Positions 35,308-45,702 are shown, counted from the stretch's first letter. The stretch: 64,000 bases of DNA from Sinomonas atrocyanea (GCF_030812675.1 NZ_JAUSTE010000012.1:1-64000), one strand, 5' to 3'. The notes: generated by a model not told the origin, from the sequence alone. A program made the numbers and translations.

Positions 35308-35592
35308 ATGAGCATTGATCCGCGCGTGGCCCTCGGTTCGCTCACGGCTGCATTGGAGGAGCACCTCGTCGCGGCAGCCTCGCGGCGCGGCGACGACGAC
35401 CCCGCGGTCGAGGCCGCCTTCTTCGCGGTCGCCGACGCCTTCGAGGCGTACTCCGACGCCCTGTACGACGCCTACGGCGAGGATCTGCCGCTCGACCTCC
35501 TCGATTCGGATGATGACGACGACGATGATGACGACGACGATGACGGCGAGGACGAAGAGGACGAGGAGGGCGACGACGAGGCGGAGGAGTAG
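35308..35592 (+). CDS. Small protein with a polyacidic C terminus
   Basis: The 94-aa protein has a helical N-terminal half (VALGSLTAALEEHLVAAASRRG ... FEAYSDALYDAYGE) and a C-terminal tail of about 28 Asp/Glu residues encoded by GAT/GAC/GAG triplet repeats (35509-35590). Relatives in Micrococcaceae are sometimes labelled primosomal protein, without evidence visible here. TACCGT lies 6 bases before the ATG, fitting a leaderless start. The tail probably mimics nucleic acid or binds basic partners (inference). Confidence 0.72.
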   Translation: MSIDPRVALGSLTAALEEHLVAAASRRGDDDPAVEAAFFAVADAFEAYSDALYDAYGEDLPLDLLDSDDDDDDDDDDDDGEDEEDEEGDDEAEE

Positions 35593-35681
35593 GGCGGCCC
35601 GGAGGGCCCGCCCCGCCGCGGCGCTCGGCTGAGCCCGGGCACCGCTGTCAGGGAATTCCCAGCAAGGCAGGGGTGTCCACG

Positions 35682-35687
35682 TAGAGT
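35682..35687 (+). promoter_or_regulatory. -10 box of uppP (leaderless)
   Basis: TAGAGT lies 7 bases before the GTG at 35695; there is no ribosome site. The spacing decides for this GTG over the in-frame GTG at 35686, which falls inside the -10. Confidence 0.6.
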
Positions 35688-35694
35688 GGCACGC

Positions 35695-36534
35695 GTGAAT
35701 CTCCTCGAAGCCGCGTTCCTCGGGCTCATCCAGGGTCTGACGGAATTCCTCCCCGTGTCCTCCAGCGCCCACCTCAGGATCGTGGGGGAGTTCCTTCCCA
35801 ATGCCCAGGATCCCGGCGCGGCCTTCACGGCGATCACCCAGCTGGGCACGGAGACCGCGGTCATCATCTACTTCTGGCGGGACATCGTCAGGATCATCAG
35901 GGCCTGGGGCCGCTCCCTGACCGGCCGGGTGCCGCGCAGCGACCCGGACGCCCGGATGGGATGGCTCGTGATCCTCGGGAGCATCCCGATCGTGGTGCTC
36001 GGGCTCCTGTTCCAGGACCAGATCGAGACGGTGCTCCGCTCCCTGTGGATCACGGCCACCACGCTGATCGTGTTCGGCCTCATCCTCGCCGTGGCCGACG
36101 CCCTCGGCCGGCACGCCCGCACCCTCGACCACCTCAGCACCCGGCACGGCATCGCCTACGGCTTCGCGCAGGCCCTCGCCCTCATCCCCGGCGTCTCCCG
36201 CTCGGGGGGCACCATCACGGCGGGCCTCTCGATGGGCTACACGCGCGAGGCCGCGGCCCGCTACTCCTTCCTGCTCGCGATTCCCGCGGTGTTCGGCTCA
36301 GGCCTGTACCAGCTGTACAAGTCGCTCAAGGGCGGGTTCGACGGCGGCCCGTACGGGCTCGGGGAGACGGCCGTCGCGACCGTGGTGGCCTTCGTGGTCG
36401 GCTACGTCATCATCGGCTGGTTCCTCAAGTACGTCTCGAGCAACTCCTACCGGCTCTTCGTCTGGTACCGCATCGGCCTGGGCGCGGCCCTGTATGTGCT
36501 GCTCGGATTCGGGGTCATCACGGCCGGGCACTAG
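35695..36534 (+). CDS. uppP: Undecaprenyl-diphosphatase (UppP/BacA)
   Basis: It dephosphorylates undecaprenyl diphosphate to recycle the lipid carrier of peptidoglycan and other wall polymers; overproduction confers bacitracin resistance in this family. The 279-aa membrane protein has both signature segments, [16 protein letters not shown] near the N terminus and [10 protein letters not shown] (about residue 167), with about eight membrane helices. Its TAG stop is also the first half of the mshC -10 box. Confidence 0.95.
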   Translation: MNLLEAAFLGLIQGLTEFLPVSSSAHLRIVGEFLPNAQDPGAAFTAITQLGTETAVIIYFWRDIVRIIRAWGRSLTGRVPRSDPDARMGWLVILGSIPIVVLGLLFQDQIETVLRSLWITATTLIVFGLILAVADALGRHARTLDHLSTRHGIAYGFAQALALIPGVSRSGGTITAGLSMGYTREAAARYSFLLAIPAVFGSGLYQLYKSLKGGFDGGPYGLGETAVATVVAFVVGYVIIGWFLKYVSSNSYRLFVWYRIGLGAALYVLLGFGVITAGH

Positions 36535-36537
36535 AGT
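36532..36537 (+). promoter_or_regulatory. -10 box of mshC built on the uppP stop codon
   Basis: TAGAGT begins with the TAG stop of uppP and lies 6 bases before the GTG of mshC; no ribosome site is present. This implies a leaderless mshC transcript. Confidence 0.6.
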
Positions 36538-36543
36538 GGTCAG

Positions 36544-37821
36544 GTGAAAACCTGGAGGCAGACACCCGTCCCACAGCTGCCCGGCTCGGCCGGCCCGGTC
36601 CGGCTCTTCGACACGCGGCTGCGGGACACCGTGGAGATTCCAACGGCCCCTCAGCAGTCGATGTACGTGTGCGGGATCACCCCCTACGACGCAACCCACC
36701 TGGGCCACGCCTCCACCTACCTCGCGTTCGACCTCCTCAACCGCATCTGGCGCGACGCGGGCAGCACCGTCGCCTACGTGCAGAACACCACCGACGTCGA
36801 CGACCCGCTCCTCGAGCGCGCCGACGCGACCGGTGTGGACTGGCGCACCCTCGCCCACCAGCAGATCGACCTCTTCCAGTCGGACATGGAGGCCCTGCGC
36901 GTCCTGGCCCCCGACCACTACGTCGGGGCCGTGGAGTCGATCCCGTGGATCGTCCCCGAGGTCGAGCGGCTCCTCGCGGAGGGCCTCGCCTACCAGCTCG
37001 CCGGCGCCGAGGGCGAGCCCGACAGCGACGTCTACTACGACGTGACCGAGGCAACGCGCCGCGCCGACAGCGCCGATGCGTGGCGCCTCGGCGAAGTCTC
37101 CCACCTGACGGTCGCCGAGATGATCGAGATCTTCGGCGAGCGCGGCGGCGACCCGGAGCGGCCCGGCAAGCACAGCCCCCTCGACCCGATCCTCTGGCGC
37201 GAGGCCAGGCTCGGCGAGCCCCACTGGGACGGCGGGACCCTCGGCCCCGGCCGTCCCGGCTGGCACATCGAGTGCACCGTGATCGCCCAGAAGTTCCTCC
37301 CCGCCCCGTTCACCGTGCAGGGCGGCGGCTCCGACCTCGCCTTCCCGCACCACGAGATGGGCGCCGGGCACGCGTGGAGCCTCCACCACGTGCCGCTCGC
37401 GCGGCACTTCGCCCACACCGGCATGGTGGGCCTGGACGGCGAGAAGATGAGCAAGTCGCGCGGCAACCTCGTGATCGTCTCCACCCTGCGGGCCGCCGGC
37501 GTCGAGCCAGCAGCGATCCGGCTGGCCGTCCTCGCCAACCACTACCGCTCCGACTGGGAGTGGACGGGCGAGCTGCTCGACGCCTCGGTGCGCCGGCTCG
37601 AGACCTGGCGCCGCGCCGTCGCCCGTGCCCTTCCCGGCTCGGCGGAACCCCTGCTGGGCGAGATCCGGGGCGCCCTGACCGATGACCTCGACGCACCGCG
37701 CGCCCTCGCCGCCGTGGACAAGTGGGCCGAGGACTCGCTCGCCGGCAGCGCCGCGAGCGCGGACGACGGCGCGCTGGCCGCCGCCGCGGTCGACGCACTG
37801 CTGGGCGTCGACCTCGGTTAG
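36544..37821 (+). CDS. mshC: Cysteine:glucosaminyl-inositol ligase of mycothiol synthesis
   Basis: It joins L-cysteine to GlcN-Ins with ATP, the third mycothiol step. The 425-aa protein is a cysteinyl-tRNA synthetase paralogue: the zinc cysteine and HIGH-like motif in [16 protein letters not shown] (about residues 41-56), a second zinc site WHIECT, PHHE, and the KMSKS loop intact. It lacks the tRNA-binding C-terminal extension of CysRS, and the MshC-type N terminus [15 protein letters not shown] is present. It follows uppP by 9 bases but has its own -10. Confidence 0.95.
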   Translation: MKTWRQTPVPQLPGSAGPVRLFDTRLRDTVEIPTAPQQSMYVCGITPYDATHLGHASTYLAFDLLNRIWRDAGSTVAYVQNTTDVDDPLLERADATGVDWRTLAHQQIDLFQSDMEALRVLAPDHYVGAVESIPWIVPEVERLLAEGLAYQLAGAEGEPDSDVYYDVTEATRRADSADAWRLGEVSHLTVAEMIEIFGERGGDPERPGKHSPLDPILWREARLGEPHWDGGTLGPGRPGWHIECTVIAQKFLPAPFTVQGGGSDLAFPHHEMGAGHAWSLHHVPLARHFAHTGMVGLDGEKMSKSRGNLVIVSTLRAAGVEPAAIRLAVLANHYRSDWEWTGELLDASVRRLETWRRAVARALPGSAEPLLGEIRGALTDDLDAPRALAAVDKWAEDSLAGSAASADDGALAAAAVDALLGVDLG

Positions 37822-37877
37822 GCCGACCTCGGCGCGGGCGGCCGCGACTGCGCCGGCCGCCGCCGGGGGAGCCGGCC

Positions 37878-38780
37878 TCAGCCGCCGGCTGGCGGGTTGT
37901 CCTTGCCGCGCCGCTTGAGGTAGCGCTCGAACTCGCGGGCGATCGACTCGCCCGAGGCCTCGGGGAGGTCGGCCGTGTCCTTGGCCTCCTCGAGCTGGTG
38001 GATGTACGCGGCCACCTCGGGGTCCTCGGTGGCGAGCTCGTTCACCCCGCGCTCCCACGCCTCGGCGTCCTCCGCGAGCTCGTTCGTGTCGAGCGGGATC
38101 TGGAGCAGTTCCTCGATCCGGTGCAGGATCGCGAGCTGGGCCTTGGGGGAGGGGGCCTGCGCCACGTAGTGGGGGACCGCCGCCCACACGGACACGGTCG
38201 GGGTGCCGTGGTGGTCCGCGGCGTCCGCGAAGACGCCCACGATTCCGGTGGGCCCCTCGTACTGGGACGCCTCGAGGTTGAGGCGCTCGCGCACGTCGTC
38301 GTTCTCGCTGGTGGCGGTCACCGGGATCGGCCGCGAATGCGGCACATCGGCCAGGAGCGCGCCGAGGACGATCAGGTAGTCGACCTCGAGGTCGTCGAGG
38401 TACTCGACCAGCTCGTCCGTGAACGCCCGCCAGCGGTACGAGGGCTCGGTGCCCTGGACGAACACCAGGTCCACCGGATGGCCCTCCACGCGCGCCGTCG
38501 AGATCTTCGTGGTGGGCCACTTGATGCGCCGGCGCCCCGAGCCGGTCTGGCGCACGGTGGGCCGGGTGAATTGGAAGTCGTAGAAGTCGTCCGCATCGAT
38601 CGAGCCGACGCGCTGGGCCCCGAAGGCGCGCCGGAGGTAGCGCAGCGCATCGCTCGCGGCCTCGCCCGCATCGTTCCAGCCCTCGAACGCGGCCAGCATC
38701 ACCGTGACCCGCTCGCCCTCAGCAGGAACCGGGAAGAGGCCGGGGTGGGGAGCCGGGGCATCGGCGTCGAACTCGTTCAT
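37878..38780 (-). CDS. PAC2-family protein
   Basis: The 300-aa cytosolic protein has the PAC2 (proteasome assembly chaperone 2-like) fold signature: AAFEGWNDAGEAASDAL at the N terminus, VDYLIVLGALLADVPHSRP in the middle, and ISVWAAVPHYVAQAPSPKA-like strands (VSVWAAVPHYVAQAPSPK). The family is universal in proteasome-bearing actinobacteria, and this gene lies 3 kb from the proteasome locus, but an assembly role in bacteria is not established. It faces mshC. The start ATG is 6 bases from TAGTCT on the minus strand (leaderless). Confidence 0.88.
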   Translation of the reverse strand: MNEFDADAPAPHPGLFPVPAEGERVTVMLAAFEGWNDAGEAASDALRYLRRAFGAQRVGSIDADDFYDFQFTRPTVRQTGSGRRRIKWPTTKISTARVEGHPVDLVFVQGTEPSYRWRAFTDELVEYLDDLEVDYLIVLGALLADVPHSRPIPVTATSENDDVRERLNLEASQYEGPTGIVGVFADAADHHGTPTVSVWAAVPHYVAQAPSPKAQLAILHRIEELLQIPLDTNELAEDAEAWERGVNELATEDPEVAAYIHQLEEAKDTADLPEASGESIAREFERYLKRRGKDNPPAGG

Positions 38781-38786
38781 CGGTCC

Positions 38787-38831
38787 AGACTAACGCGCGC
38801 GCCCGTGCGGGCCCGGCCGGCACCCTAGACT
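38787..38831. promoter_or_regulatory. Divergent leaderless promoters of the PAC2 and HAD genes
   Basis: TAGTCT on the minus strand (38792-38787) lies 6 bases from the PAC2 start. TAGACT on the plus strand (38826-38831) lies 7 bases from the HAD start. The two starts are only 58 bases apart, so the -35 regions must overlap. Confidence 0.6.
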
Positions 38832-38838
38832 GGTGCAT

Positions 38839-39585
38839 ATGCGTCTGCCGGCCGAGAATCCCGCCACCAGCCCTGCCCTCGGCAGTGCCGAGCCGCTGCG
38901 AGCCGTCCTGTGGGACATGGACGGCACGCTCGTGGACACGGAGCCGTACTGGATCACCGCGGAGCGCGAGCTGGTCGAGCAGTTCGGCGGGGAATGGACC
39001 CACGAGCAGGCGATGCCGCTTGTGGGCCAGGCGCTGACCACCTCCGCGCGCATGCTCCAGGAGGGCGGGGTGCAGATGGGCGTGCGCGAGATCATCGACG
39101 CGCTCACCGGGCGCGTCATCGAGCAGCTCGGGGCGGCCGTGCCGTGGCGTCCCGGCGCGCGGGAGCTCCTCGCGGCGCTGCGGGCCGAGGGCGTCCACTG
39201 CGCCCTCGTGACGATGTCGGAGAAGCCCATGGCGCACCGCATCGTCGACCACCTCCCGGAGGGGACGTTCTCCGCCGTCGTCACCGGCGACTCGGTGGGC
39301 CGCGGCAAGCCCGACCCGGAGCCCTACGTCCGCGGCGTCGAACTGCTCGCGCAGGGCCTCCCGGGGCTCGCGCTGACCGAGTGCCTCGCCGTCGAGGACT
39401 CGACCCCCGGCGCCACCTCCTCGAACGCCGCCGGACTGGCCACCGTCGTCGTGCCGAACGCCCTCGCCGTGCCCGTCCACCTCGGGGTGGCGCACTGGGA
39501 GACGCTCGCGGGCCGGACACCGCGCGATCTCGCCGCGGCCCTGGAGGCCTCCCTTGCCGGCACCACGGCCGGCGGTGCGGCATGA
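38839..39585 (+). CDS. HAD-family phosphatase (beta-phosphoglucomutase/phosphatase subgroup)
   Basis: The 248-aa protein has the HAD motif I DMDGTLVDTEP (nucleophile and acid/base Asp), motif II as MSEKP, motif III in RGKPDPEPY and motif IV as VEDSTPG. The cap is a four-helix C1 insertion. The substrate is not readable. The ATG at 38839 fits the leaderless spacing; an upstream in-frame GTG at 38833 would be 1 base from the -10. The stop overlaps the next start (ATGA). Confidence 0.9.
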   Translation: MRLPAENPATSPALGSAEPLRAVLWDMDGTLVDTEPYWITAERELVEQFGGEWTHEQAMPLVGQALTTSARMLQEGGVQMGVREIIDALTGRVIEQLGAAVPWRPGARELLAALRAEGVHCALVTMSEKPMAHRIVDHLPEGTFSAVVTGDSVGRGKPDPEPYVRGVELLAQGLPGLALTECLAVEDSTPGATSSNAAGLATVVVPNALAVPVHLGVAHWETLAGRTPRDLAAALEASLAGTTAGGAA

Positions 39586-40730
39586 GCGGCAGCCACGAGT
39601 CCGGTGGCCGGCGCGAGGGGATCCCGCTCGGCCGGATCGCCGGCGTGCCCGTGGTCCTCGCCTATTCCTGGTTCGTCATCGCCGCCTTCACAGTGATCGT
39701 CTACGGCCCCACGCTCCAGCTGCGCCAGCCGCAGCTCGGAATCGGCGCGTACCTCGTGGCCTTCGCCTACTCGGTCCTCCTCCTGCTGTCCGTCCTCGTC
39801 CACGAGCTCGCCCACGCCCTCACGGCCCGCGCGTTCGGCTGGCCGAGCCAGAAGATCGTGCTCAACCTCTGGGGCGGCCACACGCAGTTCGAGGCCTTCA
39901 CCGCGACGCCGGCGCGCTCGGTCGCCGTGGCCCTCGCCGGTCCCGCCGCCAACTTCGTGCTGGCGGGCGCCGCGTGGCTGATCGTCTTCGGCGTCCACCT
40001 CACCGGCGTCGCAGACATCCTCGTGAACATCTTCATGTGGGCGAACTTCCTCATCGCCGTCTTCAACGTGCTCCCGGGCCTGCCACTCGACGGCGGCCGC
40101 ATCGTCGAGAGCGCCGTCTGGAAGGCCACCGGCTCGCAGGAGAAGGGCACCATCGCCGCAGGCTGGACCGGCCGCGCGATCGTGGCGGGGATCGTCTTCC
40201 TCGCAGTCGTGCTGCCGCTCGCCCAGGGGCAGCAGCTCGACCTGCCCTTCACCATGGTGACCCTCCTCGTCGCCGTCTTCCTCTGGCAGGGCGCCTCCGC
40301 GTCGATCCGGCACGCCGGGTTCCGCTCGCGCCTGCCCGAGGTCGTCGCCGGACGCCTCGCGCGCCCGGCCGTGGGGATCCCCAACTTCGCCAGCGTCGAC
40401 GAGGCCGTGCGGGCCGGCGCGGAGGCCGGCGTCGCCGTCGTGCTCTGCTCGCCCGACGGCAAGCCGCAGGGGGTCGTCGATCCGTCGGCGATCGGGCGGG
40501 TGCCCGCCCCCGCGCGGACGACGACGCCGGTGACCGCCGTCGGCTATGCCCTCGCCCCGGGCGCCTACGTCCCGGACTCTGCGGCGGGCCAGGAACTCAT
40601 CCAGTACCTCGCGCAGCTCGCCGGCACGGAGTACGCCGTGGTCGACGCGGCCGGCCGGGTCACCGGGCTCCTGAGCCAGCGCGACGTCGTCGCGGTGATC
40701 TCCGGCCGGCCCCTGCGGCCGGCGAGGTAG
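39582..40730 (+). CDS. M50 site-2-protease-like metalloprotease with CBS region
   Basis: This 382-aa membrane zinc protease has about six helices. The catalytic HExxH is VHELAHA (about residue 69-73), and the third zinc ligand region is FNVLPGLPLDGGRI. A C-terminal soluble part (about residues 245-382) reads as a pair of CBS-like motifs (ending VVDAAGRVTGLLSQRDVVAVI). Members cleave transmembrane segments, for example anti-sigma factors; the substrate is unknown. It is translationally coupled to the HAD gene and followed by trmI after 51 bases. Confidence 0.9.
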   Translation: MSGSHESGGRREGIPLGRIAGVPVVLAYSWFVIAAFTVIVYGPTLQLRQPQLGIGAYLVAFAYSVLLLLSVLVHELAHALTARAFGWPSQKIVLNLWGGHTQFEAFTATPARSVAVALAGPAANFVLAGAAWLIVFGVHLTGVADILVNIFMWANFLIAVFNVLPGLPLDGGRIVESAVWKATGSQEKGTIAAGWTGRAIVAGIVFLAVVLPLAQGQQLDLPFTMVTLLVAVFLWQGASASIRHAGFRSRLPEVVAGRLARPAVGIPNFASVDEAVRAGAEAGVAVVLCSPDGKPQGVVDPSAIGRVPAPARTTTPVTAVGYALAPGAYVPDSAAGQELIQYLAQLAGTEYAVVDAAGRVTGLLSQRDVVAVISGRPLRPAR

Positions 40731-40781
40731 CAGCCCATTTCACCGTTCCGTCGCGACGTGACGGGACCAGAGAGGACACCC

Positions 40782-41786
40782 ATGAGCTTGAGCGCCCAGC
40801 CCGCCGCGGCGGACGGACCCACCGGTGCGGCGTACCGACGAGGCCCCTTCCGCGCCGGGGAGCGCGTGCAGCTGACTGACGAGCGCGGGCGGATGAACAC
40901 CATCACCCTCGCCGAGGGCGGCGCCTTCCACACGCACAAGGGCTTCCTCAACCACTCCGAGATCATCGGCAGGCCGGACGGCTCCGTCGTGACGAATACC
41001 GCAGGCCACCAGTACCAGGCGCTGCGTCCGCTCCTGTCCGACTTCGTGCTGTCGATGCCCCGCGGCGCCGCGGTGGTGTACCCCAAGGATGCCGGCCAGA
41101 TCGTCACGATGGCGGACATCTTCCCCGGGGCGCGCGTGGTCGAGGCCGGCGTCGGGTCCGGCGCCCTGTCGATCTCGCTCCTGCGGGCGGTGGGCGACCG
41201 CGGCTACCTCCACTCGTTCGAGCGCCGGCAGGAGTTCGCGGACATCGCCCGCGGGAACGTCGAGACCATCTTCGGCGGCCCGCACCCGGCGTGGAGGATC
41301 TCGCTCGGCGACTTCCAGGACGAGGTCGTCGCTGCGGAGGAGCCCGGCAGCGTCGACCGGGTGGTCCTGGACATGCTGGCACCGTGGGAGTGCCTCGAGG
41401 CCGTGGCCACCGTCCTGGCCCCGGGCGGTGTCTGGATCAACTACGTCGCCACCGCGACCCAGCTCTCCCGCACCGCGGAGGCGATCCGCGCCGACGGCCG
41501 CTTCACCGAGCCCGACGCCTGGGAATCGATGGTGCGCGGATGGCACCTCGAGGGCCTCGCCGTCCGCCCCGAGCACCGCATGGTGGGCCATACCGGCTTC
41601 CTCCTGATCACCCGCCGCCTCGCCGAGGGCGTGGCCCCGCTGGTGCGCAAGAAGCGCAACAAGGCGGAGTTCAGCGAGGAGGACCTCAACGCCTGGACCC
41701 CGGAGTCGGTCGGCGAGAAGACGGTCTCCGACCGGCGCCTCCGGCGCGTTGCCCGGGACGCCCGGGCCGGCAGCCCCGAGTCCTGA
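40782..41786 (+). CDS. trmI: tRNA (adenine-N1)-methyltransferase, m1A58
   Basis: It methylates A58 of the tRNA T-loop. The 334-aa protein has the TrmI N-terminal domain (FRAGERVQLTDERGRMNTITL) and a Rossmann SAM domain with VVEAGVGSGALSISLLRAVG (about residue 122) and the acceptor motif LDMLAPWE. A charged C-terminal tail (RKKRNKAEFSEEDLNAWTPE) is typical for actinobacteria. AGAGAGGA precedes the ATG at 40782. In actinobacteria this gene usually lies next to the proteasomal ATPase gene, as here. Confidence 0.94.
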   Translation: MSLSAQPAAADGPTGAAYRRGPFRAGERVQLTDERGRMNTITLAEGGAFHTHKGFLNHSEIIGRPDGSVVTNTAGHQYQALRPLLSDFVLSMPRGAAVVYPKDAGQIVTMADIFPGARVVEAGVGSGALSISLLRAVGDRGYLHSFERRQEFADIARGNVETIFGGPHPAWRISLGDFQDEVVAAEEPGSVDRVVLDMLAPWECLEAVATVLAPGGVWINYVATATQLSRTAEAIRADGRFTEPDAWESMVRGWHLEGLAVRPEHRMVGHTGFLLITRRLAEGVAPLVRKKRNKAEFSEEDLNAWTPESVGEKTVSDRRLRRVARDARAGSPES

Positions 41787-41965
41787 CCTCCCGTTTCCAC
41801 GCTGCGGAACCGCCGTGTAACTGTTCGGTTTCCAAGGCCCGTCGGTGGGGTACGTGAGGTGCATGCCGCGCTAGTGTCGATGCAAGAGGGGAGTGGCTCC
41901 GGCGTCTGCGCCGGGCGCCCCGGCAGCCCGCAGGGGCGGCACGGATCGAAGAGGACGTGGTTGCG

Positions 41966-43717
41966 ATGGTGGAGAACGGACAGCCCGGCACCGGCCCCGA
42001 GGCGGTGCCTCCGTCGGCCCCGGCTGAGCAGCTGAGCATTGCCGAGCGCCAGATCAACGTGCTGCGGGACAAGCTGCGCGCCGTCGACCGTCAGCTCGCC
42101 GCCGCGACGGGCAACAACTCCCGCATGACGGAGATGCTCAAGACCGCCAAGGCGGAGATCGTGCGCCTCAAGGCCGCCCTCGAGCATGAGGGCCAGCCCC
42201 CGTACTCCTTCGGCAGCATCGTCCAGCTCAACCGCCGGCGGCCCGCCGGCGGCGCGTCCGCGGCCGTGACCGAGGAGAGCGCCGACGTCGTCACCAGCGG
42301 CCGGAAGATGCGCGTGGGCCTGAGCCCGCTCGTGAGCCTGTCGGAGCTCAGCGTGGGCCAGGAGGTCCTCCTCAACGAGGCCTTCGAGGTCGTTGCCGGG
42401 CTCGGTTACGAGCGCTCCGGCGAGCTCGTCACCATCAAGGAGCTCCTCGGCCAGGACCGGGTGCTCGTGATCGGCCGCGGCGACGAGGAGCGCGTCCTGC
42501 GGCTTTCGGGCCCCCTCCAGCTCGAGCGGCTCCGCGTGGGCGACGCCGTCTCGGTGGACAACCGGACCGGGTACGCACTGGAGAAGGTGCCCCGGTCCGA
42601 GGTCGAGAACCTCGTCCTCGAGGAGGTGCCGGACATCAGCTACGCGGACATCGGCGGGCTCGCGTCCCAGATCGAGCAGATCCGCGACGCCGTCGAGCTG
42701 CCGTTCCTGCACCCCGACCTCTACCGGGAGCACGGACTCAAGGCTCCCAAAGGCATCCTGCTCTACGGCCCCCCGGGGTGCGGGAAGACCCTCATCGCCA
42801 AGGCCGTGGCGAACTCGCTCGCGGCGCGCGCCATGGAGCGTGCGGGCAGCGCGGACGTCAAGAGCTACTTCCTGAACATCAAGGGCCCGGAGCTGCTCGA
42901 CAAGTACGTGGGCGAGACGGAGCGCCACATCCGGCTGATCTTCGCGCGTGCGCGCGAGAAGGCCTCGGACGGGAGCCCGGTGGTGGTGTTCTTCGACGAG
43001 ATGGACTCCCTGTTCCGCACCCGCGGCACCGGGGTCTCCTCGGACGTCGAGACCACGATCGTGCCGCAGCTGCTCAGCGAGATCGACGGCGTGGAGCGGC
43101 TCGACAATGTGATCGTCATCGGCGCCTCCAACCGCGAGGACATGATCGACCCTGCGATCCTCCGCCCGGGCCGGCTCGACGTGAAGATCAAGATCCACCG
43201 CCCGGACGCCGAGGCCGCCGCCGACATCTTCTCGAAGTACCTCACCGAGGACCTGCCGATCCACGCGGCGGACCTCGCCGAGTGCGGCGGGGACCCGGGC
43301 GCCACGGTGGCCACGATGATCCAGCGCACCGTCGAGGCGATGTACGCCACGGACAAGTCCACGGAGTACCTCGAGGTGACGTACGCGAACGGGGACACCG
43401 AGATCCTCTACTTCAAGGACTTCAACTCCGGCGCCGTGATCCAGAACGTGGTCGACCGTGCCAAGAAGGCCGCGATCAAGGAACTGCTCATGACCGGCGC
43501 CAAGGGCCTGCGCATGGACCACCTGCTGCGGGCGGTGGCCGACGAGTTCCGCGAGCACGAGGACATGCCCAACACCACCAACCCCGACGACTGGGCGCGC
43601 ATCTCGGGCAAGAAGGGCGAGCGCATCACGTACATCCGGACCATCGTCCAGGGCAAGGGCGGCGCCGAGCCCGGCCGGACCATCGAGACGACCCCCAGCA
43701 CGGGCCAGTACCTGTAA
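41966..43717 (+). CDS. arc: Proteasome-activating AAA+ ATPase (ARC/Mpa)
   Basis: It unfolds pupylated proteins and feeds them to the 20S proteasome. The 583-aa protein has an N-terminal coiled coil (about residues 20-75) that binds Pup, two OB-type domains, an AAA+ module with Walker A GPPGCGKT (about residue 272) and Walker B VVFFDEMD, and the C-terminal docking motif QYL that inserts into proteasome pockets. The ATG at 41966 has AAGAGGA at a normal distance; an in-frame GTG 9 bases earlier is too close to it. A TAGTGT -10 word lies at 41872-41877. Confidence 0.97.
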   Translation: MVENGQPGTGPEAVPPSAPAEQLSIAERQINVLRDKLRAVDRQLAAATGNNSRMTEMLKTAKAEIVRLKAALEHEGQPPYSFGSIVQLNRRRPAGGASAAVTEESADVVTSGRKMRVGLSPLVSLSELSVGQEVLLNEAFEVVAGLGYERSGELVTIKELLGQDRVLVIGRGDEERVLRLSGPLQLERLRVGDAVSVDNRTGYALEKVPRSEVENLVLEEVPDISYADIGGLASQIEQIRDAVELPFLHPDLYREHGLKAPKGILLYGPPGCGKTLIAKAVANSLAARAMERAGSADVKSYFLNIKGPELLDKYVGETERHIRLIFARAREKASDGSPVVVFFDEMDSLFRTRGTGVSSDVETTIVPQLLSEIDGVERLDNVIVIGASNREDMIDPAILRPGRLDVKIKIHRPDAEAAADIFSKYLTEDLPIHAADLAECGGDPGATVATMIQRTVEAMYATDKSTEYLEVTYANGDTEILYFKDFNSGAVIQNVVDRAKKAAIKELLMTGAKGLRMDHLLRAVADEFREHEDMPNTTNPDDWARISGKKGERITYIRTIVQGKGGAEPGRTIETTPSTGQYL

Positions 43718-43726
43718 GGCGGAGCA

Positions 43727-45364
43727 GTGAGCAGCGACCCGAGCCCCGGCCTCGCGGCCGGGGGAACCCAGCGTGTCATGGGCTCCGAGACGGAGTTCGG
43801 CATCCATGCGCCGAACTCGCCCGGAGCCAACGCCACCTACCTGTCCTCGCAGGTGATCGCCGCGTACGCGCGGCTGACCCGCTCGGCCAGCCGCGCCGAG
43901 ACCGGCTGGGACTACACCGACGAGACGCCCCTGCGCGACGCGCGGGGCTTCTCCGTCGCGCGGTCCGAGGCCCATCCGGACCAGCTCACGGACGCCGAGC
44001 CCGTCCTCACCGCCGAGGCGGTGGCGCTGGCCCACGGACCCGCGGAGATCGAGCTCGACGGCGACCAGGAGCCGGCGCTGATGAACCTCGTGCTCGGGAA
44101 CGGGGCCCGCCTGTACGTCGACCATGCCCACCCCGAGTACTCGAGCCCCGAGGTGACCAACCCCCGCGATGCCGTCCTCTGGGACGTCGCGGGGGACGCC
44201 GTGGCCCTTGCCACGGTGCGTTCCCTCGCCGAGGACCAGGCCCGCGGCCCCATCAACCTCTACAAGAACAACACCGACGGCAAGGGCGCCTCCTACGGCT
44301 CGCACGAGAACTACCTCGTGCCGCGCTCGGTGCCGTTCTCCGACCTCGTCCGGGGGCTGACCCCGTTCTTCGTCTCCCGCCAGCTCGTCTGCGGCGCGGG
44401 GCGCGTCGGCCTCGGGCAGGACGGCAAGGGGCCCGGCTACCAGATCAGCCAGCGGGCCGACTACTTCGAGGCCGAGGTGGGGCTCGAGACCACCATGCGC
44501 CGCCCCATCATCAACACCCGGGACGAGCCGCACGCGGTCGCGGACAAGTACCGCAGGCTCCACGTGATCATCGGCGACGCCAACGTGAGCCAGGTGGCGA
44601 ACTACCTCAAGTTCGGCATGACCGCCCTCGTCCTGAGCCTCATCGAGGCCGGCAGGGCACCGCAGGTGGAGGTCCACGAGCCCGTTTCGGCCCTGCATCG
44701 GCTCAGCCACGACACCTCCCTGGGGGAGAAGGTCCGTCTGCTCGACGGGCGCCACGTCACCGGGCTCGAGCTGCAGTGGATGTACTTCGAGGCGGCGGCG
44801 AAGCTCGCGGCGGACTCCGGCGTCGCCTCCGCCGACGGCGGCGACGGGCACACCGCAGAGGTCCTCGCCCGCTGGGAGCGGGCCCTCACCGACCTCGGAG
44901 GGGACCGCGACGCGGCCGCCGGCTACGTCGAATGGCTCGCGAAGCTGCGGGTGCTCGAGGGCTACCGCAGCCGGGACGGCCTCGCGTGGGGCGACGCGCG
45001 CCTCGGCCTCGTGGACATCCAGTGGTCGGACGTGCGGCCCGAGCGGGGGATCGCCCTGCGGCTCGCGGCCCGGGGATCGCTCGAGACTCTGGTCGACGCC
45101 GGGTCCGTCACCGCCGCCGTCGCCGAACCGCCCCCCGACACGCGCGCCTGGTTCCGGGGCACAAGCATCAAGCGGTTCCCCGGCTCCGTCGTGAGCGCCA
45201 GCTGGGACTCGGTCGTCTTCGCGACCCCCGGAAGCTACCGGCTCCAGCGGGTCCCCACCCGCGAGCCCCTGCGGGGGACCCGGGCCCTGACCCAGGGGCT
45301 CTTCGACGAGCACGCCCGCATCGAGGACTTCCTCGCGGCCCTGCTCGGGGACCGCAGGACGTAG
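43727..45364 (+). CDS. dop: Deamidase/depupylase of Pup
   Basis: It converts the C-terminal Gln of Pup to Glu and removes Pup from proteins. The 545-aa protein is a glutamine-synthetase-like enzyme: [10 protein letters not shown] at the N terminus, the ATP-binding [17 protein letters not shown] segment and [12 protein letters not shown]. It is paralogous to PafA; the Dop-specific insertion after the N-terminal strand (about residues 38-85) is present. The start is GTG, 9 bases after the ATPase stop and preceded by GGAG. Confidence 0.96.
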   Translation: MSSDPSPGLAAGGTQRVMGSETEFGIHAPNSPGANATYLSSQVIAAYARLTRSASRAETGWDYTDETPLRDARGFSVARSEAHPDQLTDAEPVLTAEAVALAHGPAEIELDGDQEPALMNLVLGNGARLYVDHAHPEYSSPEVTNPRDAVLWDVAGDAVALATVRSLAEDQARGPINLYKNNTDGKGASYGSHENYLVPRSVPFSDLVRGLTPFFVSRQLVCGAGRVGLGQDGKGPGYQISQRADYFEAEVGLETTMRRPIINTRDEPHAVADKYRRLHVIIGDANVSQVANYLKFGMTALVLSLIEAGRAPQVEVHEPVSALHRLSHDTSLGEKVRLLDGRHVTGLELQWMYFEAAAKLAADSGVASADGGDGHTAEVLARWERALTDLGGDRDAAAGYVEWLAKLRVLEGYRSRDGLAWGDARLGLVDIQWSDVRPERGIALRLAARGSLETLVDAGSVTAAVAEPPPDTRAWFRGTSIKRFPGSVVSASWDSVVFATPGSYRLQRVPTREPLRGTRALTQGLFDEHARIEDFLAALLGDRRT

Positions 45365-45485
45365 GGCACGGCATGCGTCCGACACCGCGGCCGGCACCCG
45401 TGACACGCGGCCGAAAAGTGACAGTATAGGGACCAGAAGGATCCAGACCCGGCGCCCTCACGGCGCCCGACGCAAGGAGGCGGCC

Positions 45486-45695
45486 ATGGCCGGTCAGGAG
45501 CAGAAGAGCACGCAGCCGCGGGGCGAGGACGAGGCGGTCGAGGTCGACGTCCCGGCCCCCGCGGCACCGGACGCCGCGGCGCAGGACACCGCCAGCACCC
45601 AGGGCGTCGACGACCTCCTGGACGAGATCGACGGCGTCCTCGAGACCAACGCCGAGGAGTTCGTGCGGGGGTTCGTCCAGAAGGGCGGGCAGTAG
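45486..45695 (+). CDS. pup: Prokaryotic ubiquitin-like protein Pup
   Basis: This is the small, disordered tag that marks proteins for proteasomal degradation. The 69-aa sequence is Glu/Asp-rich, with the helical Pup core [29 protein letters not shown]. It ends in Gly-Gly-Gln, so deamidation by Dop is required before conjugation. CAAGGAGG precedes the ATG. A TATAGG word at 45425-45430 suggests a separate promoter in the 121-base gap after dop. Confidence 0.97.
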   Translation: MAGQEQKSTQPRGEDEAVEVDVPAPAAPDAAAQDTASTQGVDDLLDEIDGVLETNAEEFVRGFVQKGGQ

Positions 45696-45702
45696 GACCC
45701 AG

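Noticed and set aside
41441-45406. 1321-codon minus-strand open frame across the proteasome ATPase and dop genes
   Set aside because: Long antisense frames are expected at this GC; it spans two well-identified genes and has low-complexity content.
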